Translations under genes and position numbers: made by a program | Part shown: positions 55,569 through 64,000 of the stretch, in pieces | Position numbering within the stretch: the first letter of the stretch is position 1 | Layout: each line of letters begins with the position of its first letter | The notes under the pieces: generated by a model | What the model was told of the DNA's origin: nothing | What the model saw: only the letters and a program-made list of their open reading frames with translations | The model's database searches: none | Assembly (NCBI GenBank): GCA_022494885.1 | Contig: JAGVSM010002920.1 | Location: forward strand, 1 to 64,000 | Direction of reading: 5' to 3' | From: Micrasema longulum | Taxonomy: Eukaryota > Arthropoda > Insecta > Trichoptera > Brachycentridae | DNA length: 64,000 nt

Positions 55569-55612
55569 CCCAGTCTAAAGATGCTCATTAGAGGGTGAAA
55601 GCGCTAATTGGT
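55569..55612 (+). ncRNA. Hammerhead-ribozyme-like motif 2
   Basis: Plus strand: CCAGT, CTAAAGA, T, GCTC-ATTA-GAGGGT, GAAA, GCGC, TA, then ATTGG. CCAGT pairs with ATTGG (5 bp, one G-T), directly flanking the CTNANGA-like core and the CTA cleavage-type triplet. The AG/CT pair around CG mimics the minimal stem III. G-to-A at the third core position makes catalysis unlikely. The arrangement and stem I sequence match motif 1 at 21456. The following TCAAAATAAATAAG resembles the sequence after motif 1. Confidence 0.35.
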
Positions 55613-56149
55613 CAAAATAAATAAGTGGAAGTGTGCCAAGTATTGTTTAAATTAATAACTTATATGTAAATATAAGTTATTACATCATTATGTAACTTGA
55701 ATTATAAAAATAAAACTATAATTTTATTGGTTAGTTAGAAGAAATTTCCATTTGGCAATAAGCCCGCCAATGTACAAATAACATTATGTACAAAAATGAA
55801 ATAAATAGGTAAATTAATTAATTAATGATACAAGAAAAATGTCATATTTTTATTACCTTTCACATGGCGTGTATAAGTTTTTACTGGACCAAAATGCTCG
55901 TGTGAAAAAATTGACTTTAAATAAAAAATATGCTAAAGGTTTATTTAAAATAAAATACTTGGTAATTTTTTACCACCTACGTGATCTGCCATCTCATACT
56001 TCCTTGTCTGTTCTACCCGATCATATCAGTACCTACTAATATATATATTTAAGTTTGGTTTATATTTACACTTGATAATGAGTAATTCTGAATACCTGAA
56101 ACTAGTACTTGTATGTGGAAAAAAAAAAAAAGTGAAATAGAAAGTGCTT
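55613..56149. other. AT-rich stretch, nothing recognised
   Basis: A 66-codon frame at 55839-56039 shows no domain. Confidence 0.35.
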
Positions 56150-56790
56150 AAATTTATTTCAACAGAGAAGGAAAATATTTTTGAGAAGGGAATTTAGAAG
56201 TCTAGGCATTTACAGGGCTTATGACATGTCATTGGCTGGTTAAGGTGTCCACTTTACACTATGTGTAACATTCATCATTCTGCCCATGTTATAACATCCA
56301 CATTTCTTCAACTTTTCCATCTGTTGACTTTTGTGAAGTAAAAGAGATGAAACTTTTATCACGTGGGTGAGATTCATGCGGCTGAACCAATTAACCTACT
56401 AGGTAACGCCTGAAAACAATTTTCCAATTTTCAAACTTCTTCTTGGACCAGTTGGTTTTATTACAATATTTGAGTTTGTCCAAATGCTTGCAGAATGGCT
56501 GAATTTCCTCCCTAGGGAGTAATTTATATTTAAATTTATTTCAACAGAGAGGAAAAACATTTTTGTGTTTGTTGAAATTTGGGCAGAATGGTGAATATTC
56601 CACAGTGTGTAAAGTGGCCACTTAAACCAGCCAATGACAGGTCATAAGCCCTGAAAATGCCTAGACTTCCATATTTGCTTCTTAAAATTGTTTTCCCCCA
56701 ATGTTGAAATAAATATAAACATGAATAACTCCCTAGGAAGAAAATCCAGCCAGCCTGCAAGCATTTGGACATACTCAAACATTGTTGAAA
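56150..56790. mobile_element. FB foldback, longest copy
   Basis: Two units of opposite orientation. Unit 1 (56150-56460) runs TTTCAACAGAGAAGGAAAAT through GTAACATTCATCATTCTGCC, TTTTGTGAAGTAAAAGAGAT and TAGGTAACGCCTGAAAACAA to TTCTTCTTGGACCAGTTGG. An outer end (TTGAGTTTGTCCAAATGCTT, CTCCCTAGGGAGTAATTTAT) follows, then the inverted unit (TTTGGGCAGAATGGTGAATA to CTAGACTTCCATATTTGC). It closes with the inverted outer end AACTCCCTAGG and GCATTTGGACATACTCAAAC. The 56465-56550 and 56700-56785 ends are inverted repeats of each other. Confidence 0.85.
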
Positions 56791-57504
56791 TACAAAGTGT
56801 TTTATTTTAAATCATTTTAAACTTTTTTCCACAAAATGAATGCTGAAACAATAAATAATAAGCTTAAAGACAATATTTTGTTTAAATGTATCGCATTTTT
56901 TGATTATGCAAAGTAAAAACTATTAATTGGATTATCTATTCAGGTAATTTTATACGCCTCCAGTCGTTTGAAAATGTTTGTTCACGTAATCTTAAAGCAA
57001 GGAGTGTTTACAATATTTTTAGTACTTTAGTCCAATTAAAAAAAAAAAAAAATGCCAAACTCAACCATTGAAGAATTGTAATCATGAAATATTGATATTT
57101 CCGCATTTGCTTAGAATAATTTAAAAGAAACTCAGGAGGTTTAAAAATACATAAATAAATAAAAAACATTAACGTTACAAAATAAATGGTCTTATTATCT
57201 GTGAGAAAATATGTTCTGTACGTTTTACGAGATACATCTGCCGAAGTCAAATCTCTTCTGTCATCTTTGTGGCAAGTATTGGTGCAATATGCCCACACCT
57301 TTGCCGTGTATTTCTATAATTGCTGATTTATCAGCGGCATACTTCAACCAGTTGTCTCAGCTTGAATGGAGTTAGACCGGAATCGTATTATGAGAGCGAT
57401 CCTAACCATACAAGCAGTTTGTAAATAATATGTTAAAAATTAATATAATAATAATCGGTTTTCGTCCAAAATTATATATGAAAATACCGTAAAGAGATAT
57501 AAAT
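56791..57504. other. AT-rich stretch, nothing recognised
   Basis: A 96-codon minus frame at 57008-57298 is AT-driven with no domain. Confidence 0.35.
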
Positions 57505-58140
57505 GCTATCGTGCAAGAAGTCTAAGGTTCAATTTCCATTATAGATTTAATAGTGGGTTTCGCAATAAAATATCATAGTTCCTCGACGGCACCTGGAGCG
57601 TAAGATTTATTTATTTATTTATTTATACAAATACGTAAATATTATTACAAAAAAATAAAACAACGTATCTCAAACTCTATGAGGCCAAGAGCCATGTATT
57701 GAGTTTGGATACAACACAATAGAAAGTGGAAGCACATACATAATTAAATAATAGCAAAAATAAAAATTTACCATTATTACATTTATTTTAAAGGGCATCT
57801 AGACAACACGCTTAATAGTAATAGTATATAAATCTACGCAATATCTCGCAGCAGTCTCCTGCAATGGTATATTTCCTTAGACAAAATCCAGGCTTTTTGA
57901 AAATGTCTTTCGTTTTGGAGAACTTAATATGTTCATCCAAAGCATTGAACACTCTTGGGGCCACAAAAACGAAATTCCTCTGAGCAAACGTCCGACGCGT
58001 TTTTGAAATTGAATAATTCAAATTACAGGAAAACCTCGTACGAGTAACGAGTAATGATTAAGTAACACTTTATTTGGTGTTCCAAAACAGTGCCCTGTAC
58101 ACCATTAGGTGCGGATAAGGAGATGATGATAAAAATAAAA
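57505..58140 (+). mobile_element. SINE-A split by LINE L3
   Basis: The front part is at 57505-57605 (TCTAAGGTTCAATTTCCATT at the B box, ACGGCACCTGGAGCGTAAGA). The 3' end is at 58050-58140 (CAGTGCCCTGTACACCATTA, GATGATGAT tail). The two parts are separated by the minus-strand L3 insertion. Confidence 0.75.
57606..58045 (-). pseudogene. LINE L3 3' end, copy 3 (best preserved)
   Basis: Minus strand. Coding end NYSISKTRRTFAQRNFVFVA, PRVFNALDEHIKFSKTKDIF, then FKKPGFCLRKYTIAGDCCEI and a stop near 57812. This matches the non-LTR polymerase close with apparent N-x-L/D..I..F-K spacing. A 3' untranslated region of about 180 bases (TAGAAAGTGGAAGCAC on plus strand) ends in an AAAT-repeat (57606-57630). 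Reference for copies at 1178 and 37405. Confidence 0.8.
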
Positions 58141-58299
58141 ATATGGATGCCAAAAACGCAAAACAGTGCGGTTTACATACGATATTTCTGCATCCAGGCA
58201 GATAAAAACTATACGAGTAGTGATGCATGCGAACAGAACGACAGATATGAAAAAACTTGAAAATCTATATCGAGTGGATATTTGTCCATTTGAATGTAT
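58141..58299. other. Unrecognised spacer
   Basis: Nothing recognised. Confidence 0.3.
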
Positions 58300-58405
58300 A
58301 GTGGTTGGCCTGTTTGTTACTGATTTGTCAGATCCTGGGTAATATTTCTGGCAGGACCTAAAATATAGGTTCTACACTGCAGTATTTCAGTTTTTTAATA
58401 TTTTT
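58300..58405 (+). repeat. SINE-A fragment
   Basis: TGGTTGGCCTGTTTGTTACT, AATATTTCTGGCAGGACC and ACTGCAGTATTTCAGTTTT follow SINE-A order on the plus strand. Truncated at both ends. Confidence 0.6.
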
Positions 58406-58547
58406 TTCCAGTACTTGTGTGTATATTATGTTCATATATTAAATATTGAATGAACATTAACTATGTGTAATAATATGGTAAATTAAATTCAAATGATCAA
58501 TTTGTTTTAAGAACAAACGACTTTATTTTGAACCACTATTTAACTTA

Positions 58548-58755
58548 CAATTATTTTTTTTACATTTTACATTTTTTTTTTTTTTTGCACCACAACAGGC
58601 CAGGAGGCCTAATTACAGTGGTGAATTACATCACAGAGCACCCAGGCTTGAGAAAAATCCCATTTTAATTTTTGTGTTCTCACCGGGAATCGAACCCGGA
58701 ACCTTCCGTGTGTGAGTCAAGCGTCTTGACCACTACACCACGGAGGCCGCCAATA
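58548..58755 (-). mobile_element. SINE-B, well preserved
   Basis: Minus strand. Complete head with A box TGGTGTAGTGG and B box GGTTCGATTCC, body, GTTGTGGTGC end, A-run of 15 and the AAAATGTAAA tail. Nearly identical to 43303-43495, so the family was recently mobile. Confidence 0.92.
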
Positions 58756-58799
58756 CAACCCTTTATCATACGCTCAATTTTAAATCAGAAAATATAATA

Positions 58800-58905
58800 T
58801 GTCAGTTTAGCTTAGGTAAAATTTAAGTTAAAGTATACAATTGTAAAGCGCCCTCGAGGTAATTTTTCACAAAAATTGCTTTATGGAAATCAGCCAATTA
58901 TAATG
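58800..58905 (+). repeat. Dispersed repeat, partner of 12750-12850
   Basis: CAATTGTAAAGCGCCCTCGA, AATTTTTCACAAAAATTGC and AAATCAGCCAA parallel the 12.8 kb copy. Confidence 0.5.
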
Positions 58906-60149
58906 ACATATATTTTTTTTTTACTGTTTTTATATTTATTATTATAGATAAAAGGATCTGTGTTTTCCATATCTAGTAATTCTTCAAAATAAACTCAAGT
59001 GGTCTTAAAACAATTTAATACATGTATTTAACTTATTTTGTTTTATGTTAACAAGCAATTATTTTTTTTAATTATTGCGCAATATTCTGTTGATTAAAAA
59101 AAAACTAAAAATTGCTACGTTAAGGGGATCCTTGGGGTAGGAACGACGTGTTGGTCTTTGTCCACACATCCTCATACCCCCTTTTTAATCTGCATTGTGT
59201 CTGTATTCCTATGGAATAATTTTTGTAACTTCCTTTCATGCGCCGTTGACAGAGAGTGTCACATGATGATGGGTTTTTTAATTCCCTCAATGTAGTCGTT
59301 GTTCCTGGATTGGCACCTGTAGCCTAAAACTGACTACCATACTTTCCGCACAACAAAAATAGCACGCGTATTTATGCTGAACAGATACTTTGCAATTGCC
59401 CAATGCCGATGATGTTATAATGCTTAGCCTTTTGAATCTCACGTAAGTTACAACAATAATGCTACCGATATTATATGTTCGTAAGAGGAAATAATATTGC
59501 GGCAACCTAATCTACTTCAACCAATAAGTAAGGTATTCTTCCAAAGCCGATTGTTACGCATTTATGCCAGCAATAATAATTTATTAGATTTTTATTGCAA
59601 AATAATATGCCCTGTTGTGATTCAGAAAATAATATTGAGACTTCTAGAACCCTCAAACTTTGTTTTCAGGCCACAAATTACAATGAGTCGTAAAAAATTT
59701 ACGTCTGTTGGTATCCTCAACCGTATAACTATATGTAGGTACGGCATATATCCGTGTCCAGGCAGATGAAGTTATGGGCACTGGACATTTGCAAATCCAG
59801 GTGCCAGGCCTACCAACACAGGAACGCAACACGTCAACAACGACTGAAAAACTTAATTCAATACTAGACTCTCCGCCCAGCATTAAATCAAACACCGGTT
59901 GACTTCAATACAACGCTGTTAGTTAGTTGCAACATTTAACTTTAAATTATTTTAATTATCACAATTAGGTTAAATCAGTATTTGTTCGGTATTAATTACA
60001 TTGTTTTTTTTATAAATATTACAAATTAAAACTCCAGATAAATAGGTAAGTTGAAATCTATTTATTTTATTCACGCAACTTTGTTACAAATTTCGGTTAG
60101 TCGAAATTTTGTACAATTACTATTTCACACGAAAACAGATTCACTACAA
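58906..60149. other. Unrecognised sequence with one SINE-A scrap
   Basis: 59275-59345 (GTTCCTGGATTGGCACCTGT, AGCCTAAAACTGACTACC) is a SINE-A body fragment on the plus strand. Overlapping frames at 59497-59769 (plus) and 59653-59895 (minus) share a less AT-rich patch but show no recognisable domain. I leave them uncalled. Confidence 0.4.
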
Positions 60150-60555
60150 AATATAAACAGTATACAGTTCAGAGTGTGAAATAGAACGAGGACTCTAGAC
60201 ACACGTTTTTTTTAATTGATTACTGCTCTAATATAAAAACCCTGTAAAGGAAATCGAGTGGAGATAAGAAGGCCTTACAAGTCCCTAATCCCCTCCCTGC
60301 ACTGCATGCTGCTTGCCTCAAGTCTTTACCGTTGTGTAGTAGTTGGAATGTTGGCATATTATTTTTGAGGCGCTGGGTACGATTCCTGGCAGGGTAGACG
60401 CAAAATATTGTTTTAAATGTGGTTTTACACTACAATATTTCGATTTTTCAGAACTGGCACCTAAAGCGTAAAACTGATCATATTACCTACCTTGTTACAA
60501 AAATAATCTAGATAAGCTGCAATTGGAGTATTAATGCGGTGCCCTTTGCAAAAAT
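60150..60555 (+). mobile_element. SINE-A2
   Basis: Plus strand. 5' module (60160-60270: AGAGTGTGAAATAGAACGAG, AACCCTGTAAAGGAAATCGA), tRNA-like part (TGTGTAGTAGTTGGAATG, B box GGGTACGATTCCTGG), body (TGGCACCTAAAGCGTAAAAC, AGCTGCAATTGGAGTATTAA) ending TGCGGTGCCCTTTGCA. Confidence 0.8.
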
Positions 60556-60605
60556 TTTGATAATTTTGATAATTTGAGTTTACTTTATCAAAAGCATCGG
60601 TAAAT

Positions 60606-60680
60606 TTCTGTCTTCCGGTCCCAGATCCAATGGTGCATAGGACATTGCATTGTCATTCCGATCGCTATGCATCTGCAATC
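60606..60680 (-). repeat. SINE-A 3' end fragment
   Basis: CCAGATCCAATGGTGCATAG and GACATTGCATTGTCATTCCG are the last 70 bases of SINE-A on the minus strand, adjoining SINE-C. Confidence 0.65.
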
Positions 60681-60699
60681 ATTTGAACCAGATTAAACC

Positions 60700-60885
60700 T
60701 GGTTGTGGTTCCGTAGTCTAGTGTCGTGGACTTAAGCATCAGACGGACTCTCGCATCAGAGGTCCGAGGCTCGAACCTCACCTTTCCAAAACCTGATTTG
60801 CATTCTATAATAGCGAGTTATTTACAACTCGTTGAAAATGTTCCCCAAAATTGAAATATTTTGGTGAAATTGGGGATCGTAAATA
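60700..60885 (+). mobile_element. SINE-C copy 3
   Basis: GGTTGTGGTTCCGTAGTCTA head, an internal partial duplication (GCATCAGACGGACTCTCGCATCAGAGG, seen as two GCATCAGA units), B box GGCTCGAACCTC, then GAGTTATTTACAACTCGTTG and GAAATATTTTGGTGAAAT. Confidence 0.7.
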
Positions 60886-61369
60886 TTTTTAGTAATCATA
60901 GGTCGTAAAAACTAGTTTATTCACCGTTCTTACTACATCCCCTTTCTAGAACTCGTCTTCTGTATACCATACTCGTATATGTCTAAAAGGGACGCTAGCT
61001 TACAACAACCTTGAATCTCATCGTCATGTTTTTCTCAGGAAACATTTTTATAGTTTGATGTATGGAAGAATGATTTCCTAAGAAACTGAAAGAGATTAAT
61101 TTGTATGGTTCTAATAACTATATACCAGAGCAAGATCTCATGCAAAAGTTTACGAATACAAACCAGAATGCGCCTATTAATAAAGCAATTCGCTTGCTTA
61201 ATACGGCTTCTGCACCATATGTTTCTGTACATATCGGCAGTTTAGCAGTTACCTCCTTTTCCTTTGTTAGTTTTTCATTAAATATCTTATTTTTCCTGAA
61301 ATTGACAGTCTACATTATGGAATGGTTCAAATAACAAGTAAAGTAATTCTGTCTACCATTGTAAAATAA
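60886..61369. other. Unrecognised sequence
   Basis: Overlapping frames at 61035-61232 (minus) and 61101-61334 (plus) have no recognised domain. The latter precedes L13, and its first half (MYGSNNYIPEQDLMQKFTNT) could be decayed LINE coding sequence, but that is not demonstrable. Confidence 0.3.
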
Positions 61370-61610
61370 ATAGATTTGTATAATTTGTTATATATCAAAT
61401 ACGCATTTAATCATGATCAAAAAATATTTGTGTCTAAATTTCGCTCAACGGAGTTGGGCAAAGAGTCTCCGGAAAACATTTGCCATTATCAATTTAATAA
61501 ACTGCCCGATGAAATAAAAAACGAAAAGTCGAATAGCGAATCTAAAAATGTTGTGTTTAAAAAATATTTCTTGAATCTTTTTGAGAGCGATAGATATTAA
61601 TATAATTTAT
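61370..61610 (+). pseudogene. LINE L13: polymerase C-terminal end
   Basis: A 74-residue plus frame (61376-61600) containing YQFNKLPDEIKNEKSNSESK and NVVFKKYFLNLFES. F/Y-N-x-L-P-x-x-I-K..x-F-K-x-x-L is the usual close of CR1/RTE-like non-LTR polymerases. Everything upstream is missing or unreadable. Confidence 0.6.
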
Positions 61611-61675
61611 ATATATGGTGTATTGTACAGTGTTTCATGTTTCTTATATTATGTTTTCTTATTATTCTGTATTGT
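61611..61675. other. Short spacer
   Basis: Possibly L13 3' untranslated region. Confidence 0.25.
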
Positions 61676-62257
61676 GTTAACTCTTAAAAGACTGTGGTAA
61701 ATAATCCCTTTGCGCGCGGTGATGTAACATCTATTTACCACTAGTAAAAGACGAAATATCCTAAAATTCAAAATTTTAATTAAAAAATATGGAGACATAC
61801 TGTTTAATAATTCCCTTTTCATAATGTATGCAAATTAACATATAATTTACCCTGTTTACAGAAAAATAAGTTAAATATTATAAATACGCCGCTCATATCA
61901 CGCACGTGCGTCCCCCACCAATGTCATCTATCGACTGAAGACTGAATCTGTTTTAAACAACACTCGCCGCAGAACAGCGTTTTTGTCTTCCTTGATATGA
62001 GTTCTATCTTTATGCTCTCTCTTTTACAGATGTATTGCTGAATTAGCGAAAATTCATTCTTCGCGAATCAAGGACAAATATTTTTTGTATTAAAATCCAG
62101 CATAGTTATACAAATTTTACTTTCCAAATCCGGTGTAAAAATGTCCATTTGAAGATTACAAAAAATACGAGTTCATCATTAAAAAAAATAAGAGAGATAT
62201 ATCAAGTCTTGTAACCTATGTCAACTGGTGTGACATCACAGTCGCACAAGAGTTAAC
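61676..62257 (-). mobile_element. MITE-D copy 2 (fuller)
   Basis: Ends GTTAACTCTTAAAAGACTGT (left) and, inward from the right, GTTAACTCTTGTGCGACTGT. The interior is colinear with 34838-35264 in reverse, plus about 150 extra bases near the right end (TATCAAGTCTTGTAACC region). No coding capacity. Target duplication not clear. Confidence 0.75.
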
Positions 62258-62394
62258 ATGTACTATGTGTTTTCGCAAAAATGATTTCTTTTTACATACC
62301 GTCCTAAACGAGCTTTTTTTAAAATCTTTTTTTAAATTAAATTTTTCATTGATAAACCCTTACGGGTAACATACATTTAACAAAATATTTTTAC

Positions 62395-62905
62395 TTTTAG
62401 AATTCACATTCTACTATTAATAATAATATTTTTAACATCTTTTGTAAAGGTTGTCTGAGTCTTTTGTTTAGTTTTGTCTGGTAGTTTATTGTATAATTTT
62501 AGTCCATGGTTTTTTAGTATTGATTGTTCCTTTTCTCGTTTTAAAAGGTTGTAAATGATATTTTTCTGATATTTTCGTATTGTGTTCATTTTTACTACAG
62601 TTTTTTTCAAGTTTTAATTTTTCGTCTACAATTACATCAATAAATAATTTATAAATACTTTCTAAGAATTCAGTTATATTTAATTGTTTAGTTTGTTTAA
62701 GAAGTTCTTTAGTTGCTTTTAGATAGGGTAAGTCATAATCTAACTTTAATATTTTATTTTGCTGTCTTTGTAGTTTGTTTATGTCATTTTGATTTCCTGT
62801 ACCCCATAGCAGTTGCATATAACATACTTTAGTTTTTACATAGGCTTCATACATTAAATTCTTTTCCCTTTTTTGGAACAAAGTTTTTGATTTAAAAAAA
62901 AAGAC
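62395..62905 (-). pseudogene. LINE L7 polymerase C-terminus, copy 2
   Basis: Two overlapping minus frames. The 131-residue frame (62486-62881) reads NLMYEAYVKTKVCYMQLLWG, NDINKLQRQQNKILKLDYDL and PYLKATKELLKQTKQLNITE. After a one-base shift the other frame (62404-62610) continues MNTIRKYQKNIIYNLLKREK and LYNKLPDKTKQKTQTTFTKD. The order matches the C-terminal third of CR1/Nimb-like non-LTR polymerases: Y-x-x-x-V..L-x-Y-x-x-x-x-W-G, then L-Q-x-x-Q-N-K and Y-N-x-L-P. The catalytic domain is absent. Confidence 0.75.
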
Positions 62906-63005
62906 TCAATAATGTCACCACTTTGCTAATTAAATACTGTTGATATGAATTGTCCGTGTCAATTGTCGGTCTATGGTTAGTCTAAAGTATTTAATTTTTA
63001 TTTCA
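62906..63005. other. Short spacer
   Basis: Nothing recognised. Confidence 0.25.
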
Positions 63006-63872
63006 GTTAATATTAGGAGGTGCATAATGTTTGTACTATTTTAAAATTAGATAAATAAAAATAAAACAAAATTGTAAAAGACCTCGTGTTTAAAAGTGTG
63101 TTACAAAATTAAAGACTAATTAAACATTCCTACTTGGTTTATGTGCAAACATATTTACATATGTATAAACATATCTGTCTGTGTCCGGTTCAGTGTTTGA
63201 AATATAACCAGAATCCTAGACAAGTGTTTACGACTCGATGGCTGCTCTTAGGAAAGAACATCCTGAATAAGGAAATTGAGAAGAGATACTTTAAATATGC
63301 TTCTTTGTGTGGTGATTGATGCGTTCGCCTAGTATTCTTGAGGTTTTAGGTTAGATTTATGGCAAGACAGACGTTAAATATTCAAAGATTCTTTTGAATT
63401 GCAACATTTCAATGTTTTTAGACTGTCACCCAAAGCGTAAGACAGATCACCTTACCTATAAAACAGGTGATCAAACTACGATTATTTTTTAATTTTTTAT
63501 TTATATACATCGCGCCTTACAAGCACTATTTATTTATTAGAAATAAATACTTCAAATACAGCAAAACTCCAATTATCCAGATTGATGAGTGCTAGATTGT
63601 ATTGCTTTTGAAATAATACACCAAATTGCAATCATATAATAAACTTATTTAAACTTTTCCAGCAAAATTTATTTTACTATTACATAATAAAAAAAAAGTA
63701 TTTATTTTTATTTAAAAGGTAAACATGAACAGAAAATAAACAAGGAAAAATAATAGAACCCACTCAACCGCGAAACCGGCTTGTCAGCAGGTTTCTTATT
63801 TTTCCTTTACAAAGAAAAATGTAAGAGAATTCGTATAAATTTAAAAAGTAATATAAACATTATTAAGAACTA
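63006..63872 (+). repeat. Composite ~850-bp repeat, copy 2 (contains SINE-A2)
   Basis: Colinear with 44725-45578. The internal SINE-A2 spans about 63165-63460 (GAAATATAACCAGAATCCTA; CCCAAAGCGTAAGACAGATC). It ends with AAACCGGCTTGTCAGCAGG and ACATTATTAAGAACTA. The left flank differs from copy 1, so GTTAATATTAGGAGGTG marks the real left boundary. Confidence 0.85.
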
Positions 63873-64000
63873 TTATTATCCTAAGTATTAATAAAATAAA
63901 TATAATAATATCTTGTTCGTGTATTAAATGTTTTATTAATTATATATATATTTTTTTAAATAATTGATTATTATATTTCCTTACACCGCACTGTATATTG
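63873..64000. other. AT-rich end of window
   Basis: Nothing recognised. Confidence 0.3.

Noticed and set aside
56536..56778. An 80-codon minus frame
   Set aside because: Entirely inside the FB foldback at 56150-56790.
59497..59895. A gene in the overlapping plus/minus frames
   Set aside because: Both frames are short, overlap each other antisense, and show no recognisable domain.
1..64000. CRISPR arrays, bacterial operons or phage genes
   Set aside because: No regularly spaced direct repeats or dense gene strings were seen; the retrotransposons, SINEs and composition are eukaryotic.

Overview
This is eukaryotic, AT-rich DNA packed with transposable-element debris. Recognisable remnants include jockey/CR1-like, RTE-like and R1/I-like non-LTR retrotransposons, tRNA-derived SINEs, and mariner, hAT and Harbinger fragments. 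That mixture suggests an arthropod, most likely an insect; the order cannot be decided from the sequence. I found no convincing host protein-coding exon, rRNA gene or functional tRNA gene. Every reading frame I could interpret is a decayed piece of a transposon. The only non-repeat feature that looks like a possible host element is a small CpG-rich island near 40.66-40.93 kb, unlike anything around it.

Local names used below. SINE-A is tRNA-Gly-like (about 19 loci; subfamily A2 carries an extra 5' module). SINE-B and SINE-C are two further tRNA-like families. FB is a foldback/palindromic repeat (14 loci, the dominant dispersed repeat here). MITE-B, MITE-C and MITE-D are three inverted-repeat families. 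L1-L13 are retrotransposon families or fragments.

Layout. 0-12 kb: a mariner remnant split by MITE-C, an L3 tail, several LINE C-terminal fragments on both strands, old FB copies and SINE-A. 12-22 kb: mostly unrecognised AT-rich DNA with a 59-bp tandem duplication, MITE-B, MITE-C, SINE-A/B/C and one hammerhead-like motif. 22.4-27.4 kb: the best retrotransposon, L1 (5'-truncated, with endonuclease and reverse transcriptase parts), then a second decayed LINE (L2). 29-38.5 kb: LINE fragments, FB, MITE-D, MITE-C, and a Harbinger-type element inserted cleanly in an L3 copy. 40-49 kb: the CpG island, a second mariner remnant, L11, an ~850-bp composite repeat, and a hAT-type element with an 8-bp target duplication. 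48-58 kb: young FB copies, MITE-B, L12, an R1/I-like 3' end abutting a tRNA-like sequence, and a second hammerhead-like motif. 58-64 kb: SINEs, MITE-D, L13, L7 and the second copy of the composite repeat.

The elements do not work together as a pathway. What the window records is layered insertion: MITE-C in mariner, Harbinger in L3, L3 in SINE-A, and L10 in SINE-A. Boundaries are by eye, usually good to about 10-20 bases where ends are degenerate.
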